Notes under the pieces: model-generated
Database searches by the model: none
Seen by the model: only the letters and a program-made list of their open reading frames with translations
What the model was told of the DNA's origin: nothing
Source: an uncultured Collinsella sp.
GTDB taxonomy: Bacteria; Actinomycetota; Coriobacteriia; Coriobacteriales; Coriobacteriaceae
Reading direction: 5' to 3'
DNA length: 64,000 bases
NCBI GenBank assembly: GCA_902470365.1
Contig: CABRFZ010000006.1
Span: forward strand, 1-64,000
Translations under genes and position numbers: made by a program
Part shown: positions 55,939 to 64,000 of the stretch, piece after piece
Layout of the letters: each line of letters starts with the position of its first letter
Position numbering within the stretch: the stretch's first letter is position 1

Positions 55939-57942
55939 ATGTCGAAGCAGGCAGTCGTTGGAATCTTGGCGCATGTCGATGCCGGCAAGACCACGTTGGC
56001 CGAGGCCATGCTGTTCAACGCGGGTCGCATTCGCAAGCGCGGCCGCGTGGACGATGGCGATTCGCATCTGGACACTAACGCGATCGAGCGTGAGCGTGGC
56101 ATCACGATTTTCTCGTCGCAGGCCGTGTTCGACCACGGCGATACCCGCGTCATGCTCGTGGATGCACCGGGGCATGTCGATTTTTCTGCCGAGGCGGAGC
56201 GCACGCTGCGTGCCCTGGACTACGCGATTCTGGTGGTAGGCGCCAACGATGGCGTACAGGGGCACACCGAAACCCTGTGGCGCCTGCTTGCGCGCTATGA
56301 CATTCCGACGTTCATCTATATCAACAAAATCGATTTGGAGAATCCCGGTCGCGATGTTTTGCTGGCACAACTTGGGCAACGTCTTTCCGAAGGCTGCCTG
56401 GATGCCAGCGAACTGTTGGCGGGTGGTGCCGTTCAGGAGGACGCTGCTGCGTTGGACGAGGCGGCGCTCGAGGAGTTTCTCGAGACGGGTGAGCTTTCCG
56501 CCGCGACGCTGTCGCGCATGGCTGCTGAGCGCAAGCTCTTTCCCTGCTTTGCCGGCTCGGCGCTCAAGGACCAAGGTGTGGACGAGCTGTTGGATGGTAT
56601 ATGCGCGCTGATGCGCGAACAGGCGTGGCTCCCGGAGTTTGCCGCCCGCGTCTATCGCGTCAGCCGCGGGGACCGCGGCGAGCGCTTGGCTTGGGTTAAA
56701 GTGACCGGCGGCACGCTGCATGCCAAACAGGTGATTAACGGACGTTCCGGTGCCGAGGCATGGGAGCAGAAGGTCGATCAGGTACGCATCTATAACGGCG
56801 AGAAGTATGAGCTTGCCCAAGAAGTTGCTGCTGGCGGCATTTGTGCCGTGACGGGCCTTGCGCACGTTCGCCCAGGGGACGCCCTGGGCGCGGAACCCGC
56901 GTGCGATGCGCCCGTCATTGCGCCGGTCCTCACCTATACGGTGCTTCCGGGCGAACACGATGTCCACGCGGTGTTCAAAGCGCTGACTGAGTTGGCGGAC
57001 GAAGATCCCATGCTCGGCGTAAGCTGGAACACTCATCTTGAGCAGATTCATTTGCAGTTGATGGGCGCCGTGCAGCTCGAGGTCGTGCAGCGCGTGCTGG
57101 CCGATCGTTTTGGCCTTGCGGTCGAGTTTGAGCCCGGCGGCATCCTCTATAAGGAGACTATTTCGCAGCCGGTCGAGGGCGTGGGCCACTTTGAGCCACT
57201 GCGTCACTATGCTGAGGTGCATCTACGTCTGGAGCCGTTGCCGGCGGGCTCGGGCGTGCAGTTTGGTACCGTGGCCTCGACCGACGAGCTCGATCTTAAC
57301 TGGCAGCGTTTGGCACTCACCAACGCCATGGAGCGCGATCACCTGGGCGTGCTGACCGGCTCGCCCATCACCGATGTGCGCATTACGCTCATGGGCGGCC
57401 GTGCGCATGCCAAACATACCGAGGGCGGCGATTTTCGCCAGGCCACGTACCGCGCGATTCGCCAGGGTTTGATGCAGGCGCGCGAGGCCGGCGCGGCGGT
57501 GCTGTTGGAGCCGTGGTATCGCTTTGAGCTCGAGGTGCCGGGGGAGTGCGTGGGTCGGGCGCTCTCGGATGCCACGCGCATGGGTGCCGAGTACGAGCCG
57601 CCGACGATGGCGGGAGACCGGGCGAAGCTTGTGGGTCGCGTGCCGGCATCCGAGGTGCAGGATTACGCGCTGGAGGTGGCTGCCTACACGAGTGGTCGCG
57701 GACATCTGTACCTAGAGTTCGCCGGCTATTCGGCTTGCCATGATGCCGAGCGCGTAATCGAGACGGCCGCCTATGGGCCCGAGGCCGATCTGCCCAACAC
57801 GCCCGACTCGGTCTTTTGCTCTCACGGCGCCGGTTACACGGTCAAATGGTACGACGTGCCCGCCGCGGCGCACGTAAAGATCGATCCCGCCACCTTCCGC
57901 CCCTGGCGAGCAGCAGACGCCGAGTTTTTCGGCCACATATGA
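55939..57942 (+). CDS. TetM/EF-G-like translational GTPase
   Basis: ATG 55939 follows AAAGGAGAG; 667 residues. GTPase motifs are ILAHVDAGKTTLAEAM, ERERGITIFSSQ, DAPGHVDFSAEAERTLRALD and NKIDLENPGRD. EF-G domains II-V follow with TetM-family features (GAVQLEVVQRVLADRFGLAV; GILYKETISQPVEGVGHFEP; GRGHLYLEFAGYSACHDAER). The layout equals ribosomal protection proteins such as Tet(M), but this divergent chromosomal version need not confer tetracycline resistance. Related proteins are common in clostridia and Coriobacteriia. Its stop lies in a palindromic repeat. Confidence 0.87.
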   Translation: MSKQAVVGILAHVDAGKTTLAEAMLFNAGRIRKRGRVDDGDSHLDTNAIERERGITIFSSQAVFDHGDTRVMLVDAPGHVDFSAEAERTLRALDYAILVVGANDGVQGHTETLWRLLARYDIPTFIYINKIDLENPGRDVLLAQLGQRLSEGCLDASELLAGGAVQEDAAALDEAALEEFLETGELSAATLSRMAAERKLFPCFAGSALKDQGVDELLDGICALMREQAWLPEFAARVYRVSRGDRGERLAWVKVTGGTLHAKQVINGRSGAEAWEQKVDQVRIYNGEKYELAQEVAAGGICAVTGLAHVRPGDALGAEPACDAPVIAPVLTYTVLPGEHDVHAVFKALTELADEDPMLGVSWNTHLEQIHLQLMGAVQLEVVQRVLADRFGLAVEFEPGGILYKETISQPVEGVGHFEPLRHYAEVHLRLEPLPAGSGVQFGTVASTDELDLNWQRLALTNAMERDHLGVLTGSPITDVRITLMGGRAHAKHTEGGDFRQATYRAIRQGLMQAREAGAAVLLEPWYRFELEVPGECVGRALSDATRMGAEYEPPTMAGDRAKLVGRVPASEVQDYALEVAAYTSGRGHLYLEFAGYSACHDAERVIETAAYGPEADLPNTPDSVFCSHGAGYTVKWYDVPAAAHVKIDPATFRPWRAADAEFFGHI

Positions 57943-57967
57943 CAAAGGGGCAGCTCCTTTGTCATAT
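57937..57967. repeat. Palindromic repeat over the stop codon (GACAAAGG family)
   Basis: ATATGACAAAGGGGCAGCTC CTTTGTCATAT is an almost perfect palindrome. Its TGA is the stop codon of the TetM-like gene. Confidence 0.8.
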
Positions 57968-57973
57968 ACTATT

Positions 57974-58003
57974 GGTATAACTCGGTATAAGTTGGTATAA
58001 CTA
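57974..58003 (+). promoter_or_regulatory. Three 10-bp iterons GGTATAA(C/G)T(C/T)
   Basis: GGTATAACTC, GGTATAAGTT and GGTATAACTA stand head to tail with a one-turn period, 33 bp before the AAA ATPase start. Each includes a TATAA(C/G)T -10-like core. They look like regulator binding iterons or stacked promoters. Confidence 0.5.
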
Positions 58004-58035
58004 TTGCCAGGGTTTGCCAATCCGAGGAGGCCGAC

Positions 58036-59154
58036 ATGAATCCAAATCCTTTTAAGCCTACGGCTGGCAAGCGGCCTCCGATACTCATCGGCCGCGAGTC
58101 GGTCATCGAAGATTTCGAGGAAGGGCTCGATAACGGCGCCGGAGCGCCGGGTAGGCTCATGCTCATTACGGGAAACCGCGGCTGCGGCAAGACGGTTCTC
58201 CTACGGGAGCTGCAACGTCTAGCCAATGAGCGCGGATGGGCGGTTGTCTCCGATTCCGCTTCGCTTGGCTTATGCGACCGCTTGGCCGACGCGCTTCGCT
58301 CGAATAAACCCGTTGTGACGTCAATGGAGTTCGGTCCGTCGTTTGGCCGGATGTCGGTCGAGGCGGCGCGGGCAAAGGGCGAGACGTTGCGAGGGCTGGT
58401 CAACGAGCGCCTCAAGAGGCTCGGTCCAGGCAAGGGCATACTGTTTGCGATTGATGAGGCGCAATCGGCGTCTATCGAGGAACTGGCGGCTCTTGCCGTT
58501 CTCTATCAGCAGGTGCTCGGAGACCAGGATGCCACGGGCTTGCCCGATAGCGACCAGCGCGGTCTTGCGCTGGCGTTCGCCGGCTTGCCCAGTATGGTTG
58601 ACGATCTGCTCGAAGAGCCGAGCGTGACGTTTTTGCGGCGTGCCCAGCAGCGTACGTTGGGGGCGATATCTTTGCCCAAGGTGCGCGATTCGTATATCCA
58701 GACGGTCAAAGACGCTGGTCTTTACGTTGACGCGGAGACGGCGGACCTTGCGGCGCGCAAGAGCATGGGGCATCCCTACATGGTTCAGCTGGTGGGATAT
58801 TACATGTGGCGGTCTGCTGTCCGGCGTGGCTCGCAGGTCATCGAAAGGCGCGATGTCGAGGATGGCCATGCGGATGCCGTCTCCGAGTTCTACGAAGCGG
58901 TTGACGCGCCTCTGTATTACGGGCTGCGCAGTCCACAGCGCCTCTTTATCGAGGCCATGGCTGCTGACGAGGGTGAGCCGACGCGCATGGCGGATATCAT
59001 TGAGCGCTGCGACCGTACTCAGAGTTGGGCGAGTAAATATCGCGCAAGTCTGATTCGCGAGCGCGTCATCGAGGCTGCCGGATACGGTCTCGTCCGGTTT
59101 ACCGTGCCCATGCTGGGCGAGTACATCAGCGATCGAGTTTTATGGCATGAGTAG
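58036..59154 (+). CDS. AAA family ATPase (archaeal-ATPase-like) with C-terminal winged helix
   Basis: The 372-residue protein begins MNPNPFKPTAGKRPPILIGR (family 'NPF.P..G..P..L.GR' start). It has Walker A (LITGNRGCGKTVLLRELQRL), Walker B (ILFAIDEAQSASIEELAAL), sensor FAGLPSMV and a long helical lid. The C-terminal winged helix reads QRLFIEAMAADEGEPTRMAD, CDRTQSWASKYRASLIRERV. It is a STAND-like or Orc1/Cdc6-like ATPase with unknown role. It is related to the gene at 61701 and the relic at 5463. GAGGAGG precedes the ATG. Its stop is overlapped by the first possible start of the UvrA-like gene. Confidence 0.85.
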   Translation: MNPNPFKPTAGKRPPILIGRESVIEDFEEGLDNGAGAPGRLMLITGNRGCGKTVLLRELQRLANERGWAVVSDSASLGLCDRLADALRSNKPVVTSMEFGPSFGRMSVEAARAKGETLRGLVNERLKRLGPGKGILFAIDEAQSASIEELAALAVLYQQVLGDQDATGLPDSDQRGLALAFAGLPSMVDDLLEEPSVTFLRRAQQRTLGAISLPKVRDSYIQTVKDAGLYVDAETADLAARKSMGHPYMVQLVGYYMWRSAVRRGSQVIERRDVEDGHADAVSEFYEAVDAPLYYGLRSPQRLFIEAMAADEGEPTRMADIIERCDRTQSWASKYRASLIRERVIEAAGYGLVRFTVPMLGEYISDRVLWHE

Positions 59155-61660
59155 GGTGATAAAGGTGACGGAACAGAAGATGAGCCCGCAGGCTATCGAG
59201 GTGCGTGGCGCGCGTGTCCATAACCTTAAGGACATCGATATTGATATCCCGCTGGGAAAGCTCGTGGGTATTGCCGGCGTGTCGGGTTCGGGCAAGAGTT
59301 CGCTGGCACTGGGGGTTCTTTATGCCGAGGGCTCGCGTCGCTACTTGGAAGCACTTAGCACCTATACTCGACGTCGCCTGACGCAGGCCGAACACGCCCA
59401 GGTGGACGAGGTACTGCACGTGCCGGCGGCGCTCGCGCTGCACCAGCGTCCGAGCGTGCCGGGCGTGCGCTCCACCTTTGGCACCATGACCGAGCTCAAC
59501 AACAGCCTGCGTCTGCTCTTTAGCCGTTGCGCCCATCACGTGTGCCCGCATTGCGGGGCGCGTGTGGAGCCAAGCCTCAACGTAGCGGCTGGCCTGTCGC
59601 TCACGTGTCCGACGTGCGGCCGCGAGTTCTACGCTCCGAGCGCCGAGGACCTTGCCTTTAACAGTGGCGGTGCATGCCCCACCTGTGGCGGCACCGGTGT
59701 CATGCGCGAGGTGGACGAGGCGAGCCTGGTGCCCGACGAGTCAAAGACCATCAACGAAGGTGCGGTCCTTCCCTGGGGCACGCTCATGTGGGATCTGATG
59801 AAGCAGGTGGCAGGCGAGATGGGCGTGCGTACCGACGTGCCGTTTAACCAGCTCACGCCTCAAGAGCGCGACATCGTGTTTCATGGTCCGGCGGTTAAAA
59901 AGCACATTCTCTACGTTCCCAAAAACGGCGAGGGCGCCACGCCGCTCGACTTTACCTATTACAACGCCGTCTATACCGTTGAGAATGCGCTCGCCAAGGT
60001 TAAGGACGATAAGGGGCTTAAGCGTGTAGCTCGCTTTTTGTGCGAGAGGCCATGCCGTGACTGTGGTGGCACGCGTCTCTCCGAGGCTGCGCGCCAGCCC
60101 CAGGTGCGCGGTATCAATCTGGCGCAGGCGGCGGCCATGACGCTGGGTGAGGCGATTGAGTGGGTGCGCGGGGTGCCTGCATCCTTGCCGCCCGAGATGC
60201 GGCCCATGGCGACGGATATCTGCGATTCGTTTTTGAGCGCGGCCCGTCGTCTGGTCGACCTGGGTCTCGATTACCTTTCACTCGATCGCGCCGGTGCCAC
60301 GCTCTCCACGGGTGAGCGCCAGCGCGTACAGCTTGCTCGCGTGGTGCGCAACCGATCGACGGGCGTGCTGTATGTGCTGGACGAGCCCTCAATTGGCCTG
60401 CATCCTGCCAATGTCGACGGCCTGGTGGGTGTGATGCGCGACCTGGTGGGCGACGGCAACACCGTGGTTGTTGTCGACCACGATACACGTGTGCTGGCGG
60501 AAGCCGACTATCTGGTCGAGATGGGCCCCGTTGCCGGAGCAGGCGGCGGCAATGTGATCGCCGCTGGTACGGTAGACGAGGTCGAGCAATCGCAGAGCAG
60601 TCGCATCGCGCCGTTTTTGCGCGCCGAGCCCAAGCGCTTGCGTCCGCAGGTGACTGACGACGAAATGTTCGACCAGGGCCATATCCGCATGGCGACCGAT
60701 GCCATCCATACCGTCAAGCCGCTCGAAGTCGATATCCCGCGCGGTCGCTTGGTTGCGGTTACGGGTGTTTCGGGTTCGGGCAAGACGACGTTGGTGCTCG
60801 AGACGCTCATCCCGGCACTCAAGGCGCAGGCAGCTGGCGAGCGCCTGCCGGGGCACGTGCGTTGGGTCGATGCCGAGGGTATTGCCCGCGCAAACCTGAT
60901 TGATGCTACGCCCATCGGCGCCAACGTGCGCTCGACGGTAGCGACTTATGCCGACATCCATGATGAGCTGCGCCGCGCCTTCGCCCGTACGCCCGAGGCC
61001 AAGGCAGCCGGCTACAAGGCGGGCGCCTTTAGCTACAACACCGGCGCCTTGCGCTGCCCTACGTGTGACGGCACGGGCTCGATATCGCTCGACGTGCAGT
61101 TTTTGCCCGACGTCGAGATCATCTGCCCGGCATGCCGTGGTTCGCGCTACGCCGAGGCCGCCTCGCATATCCATCGCGAGGGCAAGGACGGGAGCTTGCT
61201 GACGTTGCCGCAGCTCATGGACATGAGTGTGGACGAGGCCATCGACGCTACGGTGGGGCTCAAGAAAGTTCAGGCGCGCTTGCAGACCTTGCACGACCTG
61301 GGCTTGGGTTATCTCACGCTCGGTGAGCCTACGCCGGCGCTCTCAGGCGGCGAGGCGCAGCGCCTTAAGCTCGCGAGCGAGATGGGCCGCGTGCAGGATG
61401 ATGCCGTATTCGTATTCGACGAGCCCACGATTGGCCTGCATCCGCTCGATGTTCAGGTGCTGCTGAGCGTGTTTGACGGCCTCGTTGCCAAGGGCGCCAC
61501 AGTCGTCGTGATCGAGCACGACCTCGACCTTATCCGTAACGCCGATTATGTGATCGACATGGGTCCGGGCGGTGGCGACGCCGGCGGGCAAATCGTCTGC
61601 GCCGGCACGCCGGGCGACATCGCGGCCTGCCCCGCAAGCATCACCGGCCGCTATCTATAG
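59147..61660 (+). CDS. UvrA-like ABC ATPase (short paralogue)
   Basis: Up to 837 residues; ATG 59180 (MSPQAIEVRGARVHNLKDID) is the most UvrA-like start, while ATG 59147 and GTG 59165 are alternatives. Two ABC modules have Walker A (GIAGVSGSGKSSLALGVLYA; AVTGVSGSGKTTLVLETLIP), signatures LSTGERQRVQLARV and LSGGEAQRLKLASE, and Walker B DEPSIGLHP and DEPTIGLHP. Zinc motifs are CPHCG, CPTCG, CRDCGGTR, CPTCDGTG and CPACRGSRY. It is about 100 residues shorter than true UvrA and resembles the UvrA2 or drug-resistance paralogues, so a role outside classical repair is likely. Confidence 0.85.
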   Translation: MSRVIKVTEQKMSPQAIEVRGARVHNLKDIDIDIPLGKLVGIAGVSGSGKSSLALGVLYAEGSRRYLEALSTYTRRRLTQAEHAQVDEVLHVPAALALHQRPSVPGVRSTFGTMTELNNSLRLLFSRCAHHVCPHCGARVEPSLNVAAGLSLTCPTCGREFYAPSAEDLAFNSGGACPTCGGTGVMREVDEASLVPDESKTINEGAVLPWGTLMWDLMKQVAGEMGVRTDVPFNQLTPQERDIVFHGPAVKKHILYVPKNGEGATPLDFTYYNAVYTVENALAKVKDDKGLKRVARFLCERPCRDCGGTRLSEAARQPQVRGINLAQAAAMTLGEAIEWVRGVPASLPPEMRPMATDICDSFLSAARRLVDLGLDYLSLDRAGATLSTGERQRVQLARVVRNRSTGVLYVLDEPSIGLHPANVDGLVGVMRDLVGDGNTVVVVDHDTRVLAEADYLVEMGPVAGAGGGNVIAAGTVDEVEQSQSSRIAPFLRAEPKRLRPQVTDDEMFDQGHIRMATDAIHTVKPLEVDIPRGRLVAVTGVSGSGKTTLVLETLIPALKAQAAGERLPGHVRWVDAEGIARANLIDATPIGANVRSTVATYADIHDELRRAFARTPEAKAAGYKAGAFSYNTGALRCPTCDGTGSISLDVQFLPDVEIICPACRGSRYAEAASHIHREGKDGSLLTLPQLMDMSVDEAIDATVGLKKVQARLQTLHDLGLGYLTLGEPTPALSGGEAQRLKLASEMGRVQDDAVFVFDEPTIGLHPLDVQVLLSVFDGLVAKGATVVVIEHDLDLIRNADYVIDMGPGGGDAGGQIVCAGTPGDIAACPASITGRYL

Positions 61661-61664
61661 ACAA

Positions 61665-61697
61665 TGAGGCAAAGGGACAGCCTCTTTGCCTCATTGA
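61665..61697. repeat. Palindromic repeat, AATGAGGCAAAGG variant
   Basis: AATGAGGCAAAGG and CCTCTTTGCCTCATT flank a short centre, 5 bp after the UvrA-like stop and close to the ATPase stop on the other strand. It has the same centre (GGGACAG) as the 23857 copy but with compensated arm changes, GAGGCAAAG for GTGACAAAG. Confidence 0.75.
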
Positions 61698-61700
61698 TGC

Positions 61701-62801
61701 CTATTTCACGCATTGAGCCGCGAGATAGTCGCGGAAGAATGGCAATTCAAATGCGACGAGCCCTCGTCCTCGTTCCCCGATGATGCCGGCATCTATCATG
61801 CGGCGTCGGTAGCGGGAGACCTGCTGCGGCGAACGCTTAAGGCGCTCGACAAGGTCGGCGGTGGTGGACTCTTCCTCGTCATCGAGCATGGCGATGAGGA
61901 ATCGCTTGTCCTCTGCAGTGAGTTCCCGATAGGTTGCCGCGAGGATTCGGTCGTCCATCTCGTCGCGCGCGATTTTGATTCCCAGGTCAAAGTCGCGTGA
62001 CGAGATTTCCTTCGAATCGCTTGTGAGATCCCAGGCACGGTAGCCTACGAGTTGCAATAGGAAGGGAAAACCAGAGATCGAGCGAACGGCTCTATCGATT
62101 CCCTCAGCATCTGCCAGGCGATCGTTTTCCTGAATTGTGCGAATCAAGGCCTCGCGCACGTCATAGTCGGCGATGCGACCCAGATGATATTGTTGAGCGC
62201 GGCGAAGGAACGAGACCGTCTTGTGGTTCAGCAACGTCGAGACGTTGTTGGGAAGTCCCGCCATGAGCAGCGCGACGCGTTTCCCATCGGTCACAAAGTG
62301 CTGATACGTCGCTGCGAGCTGAATCATCTCGTCGAGTGTCGGGTCCACCTCGTCAACTGTGACGAGCAGACCGGTGCCCGCCTCGTTGAGCTGGTCGATA
62401 ATGTCGCTCATGCGATAACGCCAAGTTGAGGCATCGTGAACGCGACTGACCTCAATGCTGCCAAGCGGTGCAATTCCGAGACCGGTGACTTCGAAGTGGT
62501 TGGACGAGTCGATGAGATGGGCTGCGGCACGTTTCGCCCCGAACTCGATTTCCTCAAGCATTCCCGGGAGCGCGGTCGTCTTTACGGCAATCCAGCCGTG
62601 GGATTCCGCCCTTGTCGCGAGCGACGACATGAGAGCGGTTTTACCGGTTCCACGCGCGCCTGAGAAGATCGAGGTCAATTCTGGGCGCCTGCGCTGGCTC
62701 AAGAAGGCACGGTCCAAATCCCGAATAATCTGTTGTCTGCCAGCGAGATGGGCAGGAACCTCACCAAAACTGGGGGTAAATGGGTTCTCGAGATATTTCA
62801 C
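61701..62801 (-). CDS. AAA family ATPase with C-terminal winged helix (paralogue of 58036)
   Basis: GTG 62801 follows AAAGGAGAG; 366 residues. It starts MKYLENPFTPSFGEVPAHLA with GRQQIIRDLDRAFLSQ. Walker A is TSIFSGARGTGKTALMSSLA, Walker B is GLLVTVDEVDPTLDEMIQLA, the sensor is LLMAGLPNNVS, and the C-terminal winged helix is DKRFLIAMLDDEEESTTADL, SRYRRRMIDAGIIGERGRGL. The domain order equals the gene at 58036, and the sequence is even closer to the relic at 5463-5945. The upstream DNA is AT-rich with TTAAC/GTTAA inverted elements. The role is unknown. Confidence 0.85.
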   Translation of the reverse strand: MKYLENPFTPSFGEVPAHLAGRQQIIRDLDRAFLSQRRRPELTSIFSGARGTGKTALMSSLATRAESHGWIAVKTTALPGMLEEIEFGAKRAAAHLIDSSNHFEVTGLGIAPLGSIEVSRVHDASTWRYRMSDIIDQLNEAGTGLLVTVDEVDPTLDEMIQLAATYQHFVTDGKRVALLMAGLPNNVSTLLNHKTVSFLRRAQQYHLGRIADYDVREALIRTIQENDRLADAEGIDRAVRSISGFPFLLQLVGYRAWDLTSDSKEISSRDFDLGIKIARDEMDDRILAATYRELTAEDKRFLIAMLDDEEESTTADLVERLKRSPQQVSRYRRRMIDAGIIGERGRGLVAFELPFFRDYLAAQCVK

Positions 62802-62919
62802 AAGGCTCTCCTTTCACACCGCCGTTTAACTTCATTTTACTTTAGTTAATTCTGATTAAAAGTGAGGGCTCTTTATCTAGAGCATCAATTAGGCGTGTGT
62901 GCCATCGACGTGGCGCTCG

Positions 62920-62952
62920 AATGTGACAAAAGGATAGTCCCTTTGTCACATT
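62920..62952. repeat. Palindromic repeat over the trmL stop codon
   Basis: AATGTGACAAAAGG and CCCTTTGTCACATT form the arms with ATAGT between. The final ATG TGA codons of the trmL-like gene lie inside the arm. Confidence 0.8.
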
Positions 62953-63545
62953 CCCGGAAAGCCTGCCTGGCGCAGGGCCTCGTAGAGGACGATGGCGGCG
63001 CTGTTGGAGAGGTTGAGTGCGCTGATGCGGTAGTCGTCCGGGTCGACGAAGTTGCCGCAGATGTCCTGTTGAAGGATGACCTCGTGGCTGTCCTCGGTAT
63101 GCCCCAGCGATTCCTCGTGAGCTTCCCATGCCTCGGCGTTATCGAGCGAATCGCAATCGCGCAGCATCGGGATGCGCTCGCAGCGCTCGGGCGCTGCGGC
63201 AAGCAGTGGCTCGGGAATACCCGAGCTCTCGCTGCCAAAGACCAAATAGTCACCGTCACGGTAGGTGCTTTGCGCATAGGTTCGACGTGCCTTTTTGGTC
63301 AGCAGATGCAGGCGACCATCGGCAGGGGAGAGGTCGTTGCGCTCAAGAAAATCTTCCCAGCCGGCATAGGTCGTCACGTCCAAGTTTTGCCAGTAGCCCA
63401 GGCCGGCGCGACGCACCGTCTTGTCGTCGAGCGAAAACCCCAGCGGCTCCACCAGATGCAGGCGGGCGCCGGTGACCACGCAGGTGCGGCCGATATTGCC
63501 CGTATTGGCCGGAATCTCGGGCGCATACAGCACAATGTTGAACAT
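62946..63545 (-). CDS. trmL: tRNA (cytidine/uridine-34-2'-O)-methyltransferase TrmL
   Basis: The start is taken at ATG 63545 (AAGGAGATT just before); the open frame continues upstream but includes a terminator hairpin. The 199-residue SPOUT protein begins MFNIVLYAPEIPANTGNIGR. It has motif 2 (GDYLVFGSESSGIPEPLL) and the knot motif ISALNLSNSAAIVLYEALRQ. It methylates the wobble ribose of Leu tRNAs. Its stop codon is in a palindromic repeat. Confidence 0.93.
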   Translation of the reverse strand: MFNIVLYAPEIPANTGNIGRTCVVTGARLHLVEPLGFSLDDKTVRRAGLGYWQNLDVTTYAGWEDFLERNDLSPADGRLHLLTKKARRTYAQSTYRDGDYLVFGSESSGIPEPLLAAAPERCERIPMLRDCDSLDNAEAWEAHEESLGHTEDSHEVILQQDICGNFVDPDDYRISALNLSNSAAIVLYEALRQAGFPGM

Positions 63546-63566
63546 GAATCTCCTTGGCTCAGAACG

Positions 63567-63601
63567 AAAAACCACCACGAAGGGCACCTTCGTGGTGGTT
63601 T
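63567..63601 (-). terminator. Terminator of the CobW-type gene (reverse strand)
   Basis: AAACCACCACGAAGG pairs with CCTTCGTGGTGGTTT; reading leftwards the stem runs into TTTTT. It lies 40 bp after the stop at 63641 and before trmL. Confidence 0.85.
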
Positions 63602-63640
63602 GGCGGTTGCGTAGGCGGAAAAATGCCCGCTTGGATAAAC

Positions 63641-64000
63641 CTAGGCGCGGTGCCAGTCGGTCAGGCAGGCATCGAGGGAGGCGATGAGCGCATCCTTGTC
63701 CATGTGACGGCCGATGATGCACAGGCTCGTCATGCGGTCGCCCGTCTCGTCGTCCCAAATTTGCATGATCTCGGGGTTCTCGTCGATGATCTTCTGCTTC
63801 TCTCCCTCGGGCGCGGAATCGACAAACAGGCCGTTCTCCATCAGGCGCATCTGGTGGCCGGCCTGCTCAAACATGTAGCACATGTCCGGATCGCCGGTCT
63901 GCCACAGCGGGCCCTTGACGCGGATGACCTCGTCGGGCCACTCCTGCTCAACAAAATTGGTGAACTTCTGCAGGTCAAACGGCTTGCGGCGCGAGTACAC
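63641..64000 (-). CDS. CobW/G3E-family GTPase, C-terminal domain (start beyond window)
   Basis: The visible 119 residues (YSRRKPFDLQKFTNFVEQEW, PDEVIRVKGPLWQTGDPDMC, YMFEQAGHQMRLMENGLFVD, LCIIGRHMDKDALIASLDAC) match the CobW C-terminal domain that follows a G3E GTPase domain. They include the 'RxRPF' start and the conserved RVKG-xxW strand. The GTPase half is outside the window, so the gene is partial; the methionine at the edge is not a start. The family acts as metallochaperones (Zn, Co) or metal-enzyme maturation factors. Confidence 0.8.
   Translation of the reverse strand: MYSRRKPFDLQKFTNFVEQEWPDEVIRVKGPLWQTGDPDMCYMFEQAGHQMRLMENGLFVDSAPEGEKQKIIDENPEIMQIWDDETGDRMTSLCIIGRHMDKDALIASLDACLTDWHRA

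Noticed and set aside
55567..57222. 551-codon reverse open frame opposite the TetM-like gene
   Set aside because: Shadow of a strongly conserved GTPase gene.
55939..57942. Calling the GTPase a tetracycline resistance gene
   Set aside because: Architecture alone cannot distinguish it from house-keeping homologues, and no mobile or resistance context is present.

Overview
The window is about 60% GC, gene-dense and typical of a gut Coriobacteriia chromosome. I infer Collinsella or a close relative. The reasons are the gene repertoire (a CD1871A-type CxxC mini-protein with a membrane 4Fe-4S protein, a TetM-like translation GTPase, hybrid sensor kinases with solute-binding domains, a TipAS-type regulator), the high GC, and several families of short palindromic intergenic repeats. 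No rRNA, tRNA or CRISPR array was seen. The identification is by inference; no database was consulted.

Layout. 1-0.65 kb: the N-terminus of an ABC ATPase, then a broken TetR gene fused to an HsdS tail. 0.7-2 kb: a DUF4143-type ATPase. 2.2-5.4 kb: a MerR-controlled detoxification cluster (CMD-cupin protein, an alpha/beta hydrolase broken by a stop codon, a flavin reductase). 5.4-6 kb: a decayed ATPase gene and a 19-bp tandem repeat. 6.1-10.4 kb: a type IIA topoisomerase pair. 10.6-16.3 kb: a small ORF with its own terminator, a 1450-residue surface protein and a LuxR-type regulator. 16.4-20.4 kb: a two-component system divergent from a redox module (CxxC mini-protein, membrane ferredoxin, TlpA-like lipoprotein). 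20.6-24.9 kb: a MacB-like exporter and a Dus enzyme. 24.9-26.1 kb: repeats, an orphan antitoxin and a MITE-like element. 26.1-29.4 kb: glutaredoxin, an XRE-TipAS regulator, TrmO and a MalY-type lyase. 29.6-36 kb: two solute-sensing hybrid kinase systems facing each other. 36.2-43.5 kb: ion channels, a LOG protein, a GntR/ABC operon, RF3 and a queuosine-precursor transporter. 43.5-48.4 kb: SDR, Ung, a DMT exporter with LysR, and MATE. 48.5-52.2 kb: nested insertion sequences. 52.3-64 kb: RNA methyltransferases, small membrane proteins, a GNAT, a TetM-like GTPase, two AAA ATPases, a UvrA-like protein, TrmL and the C-terminus of a CobW-type GTPase.

The most notable finding is the IS110-family element at 48538-52209. 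Its non-coding left end folds, by eye, into a bridge RNA. Two internal loops carry four 6-8 nt guides, which match the left target, right target, left donor and right donor sequences around a shared CA core. The element sits in one arm of a dispersed chromosomal palindrome. Its transposase is split by a complete IS21-family element with a 5-bp target duplication.

Other signals are palindromes that hug stop codons, a 42-bp inverted-repeat element, a perfect MerR dyad, a YtrA-type dyad, a possible preQ1 riboswitch, and a recurrent (G/T)ACAAT element about 40 nt upstream of start codons.
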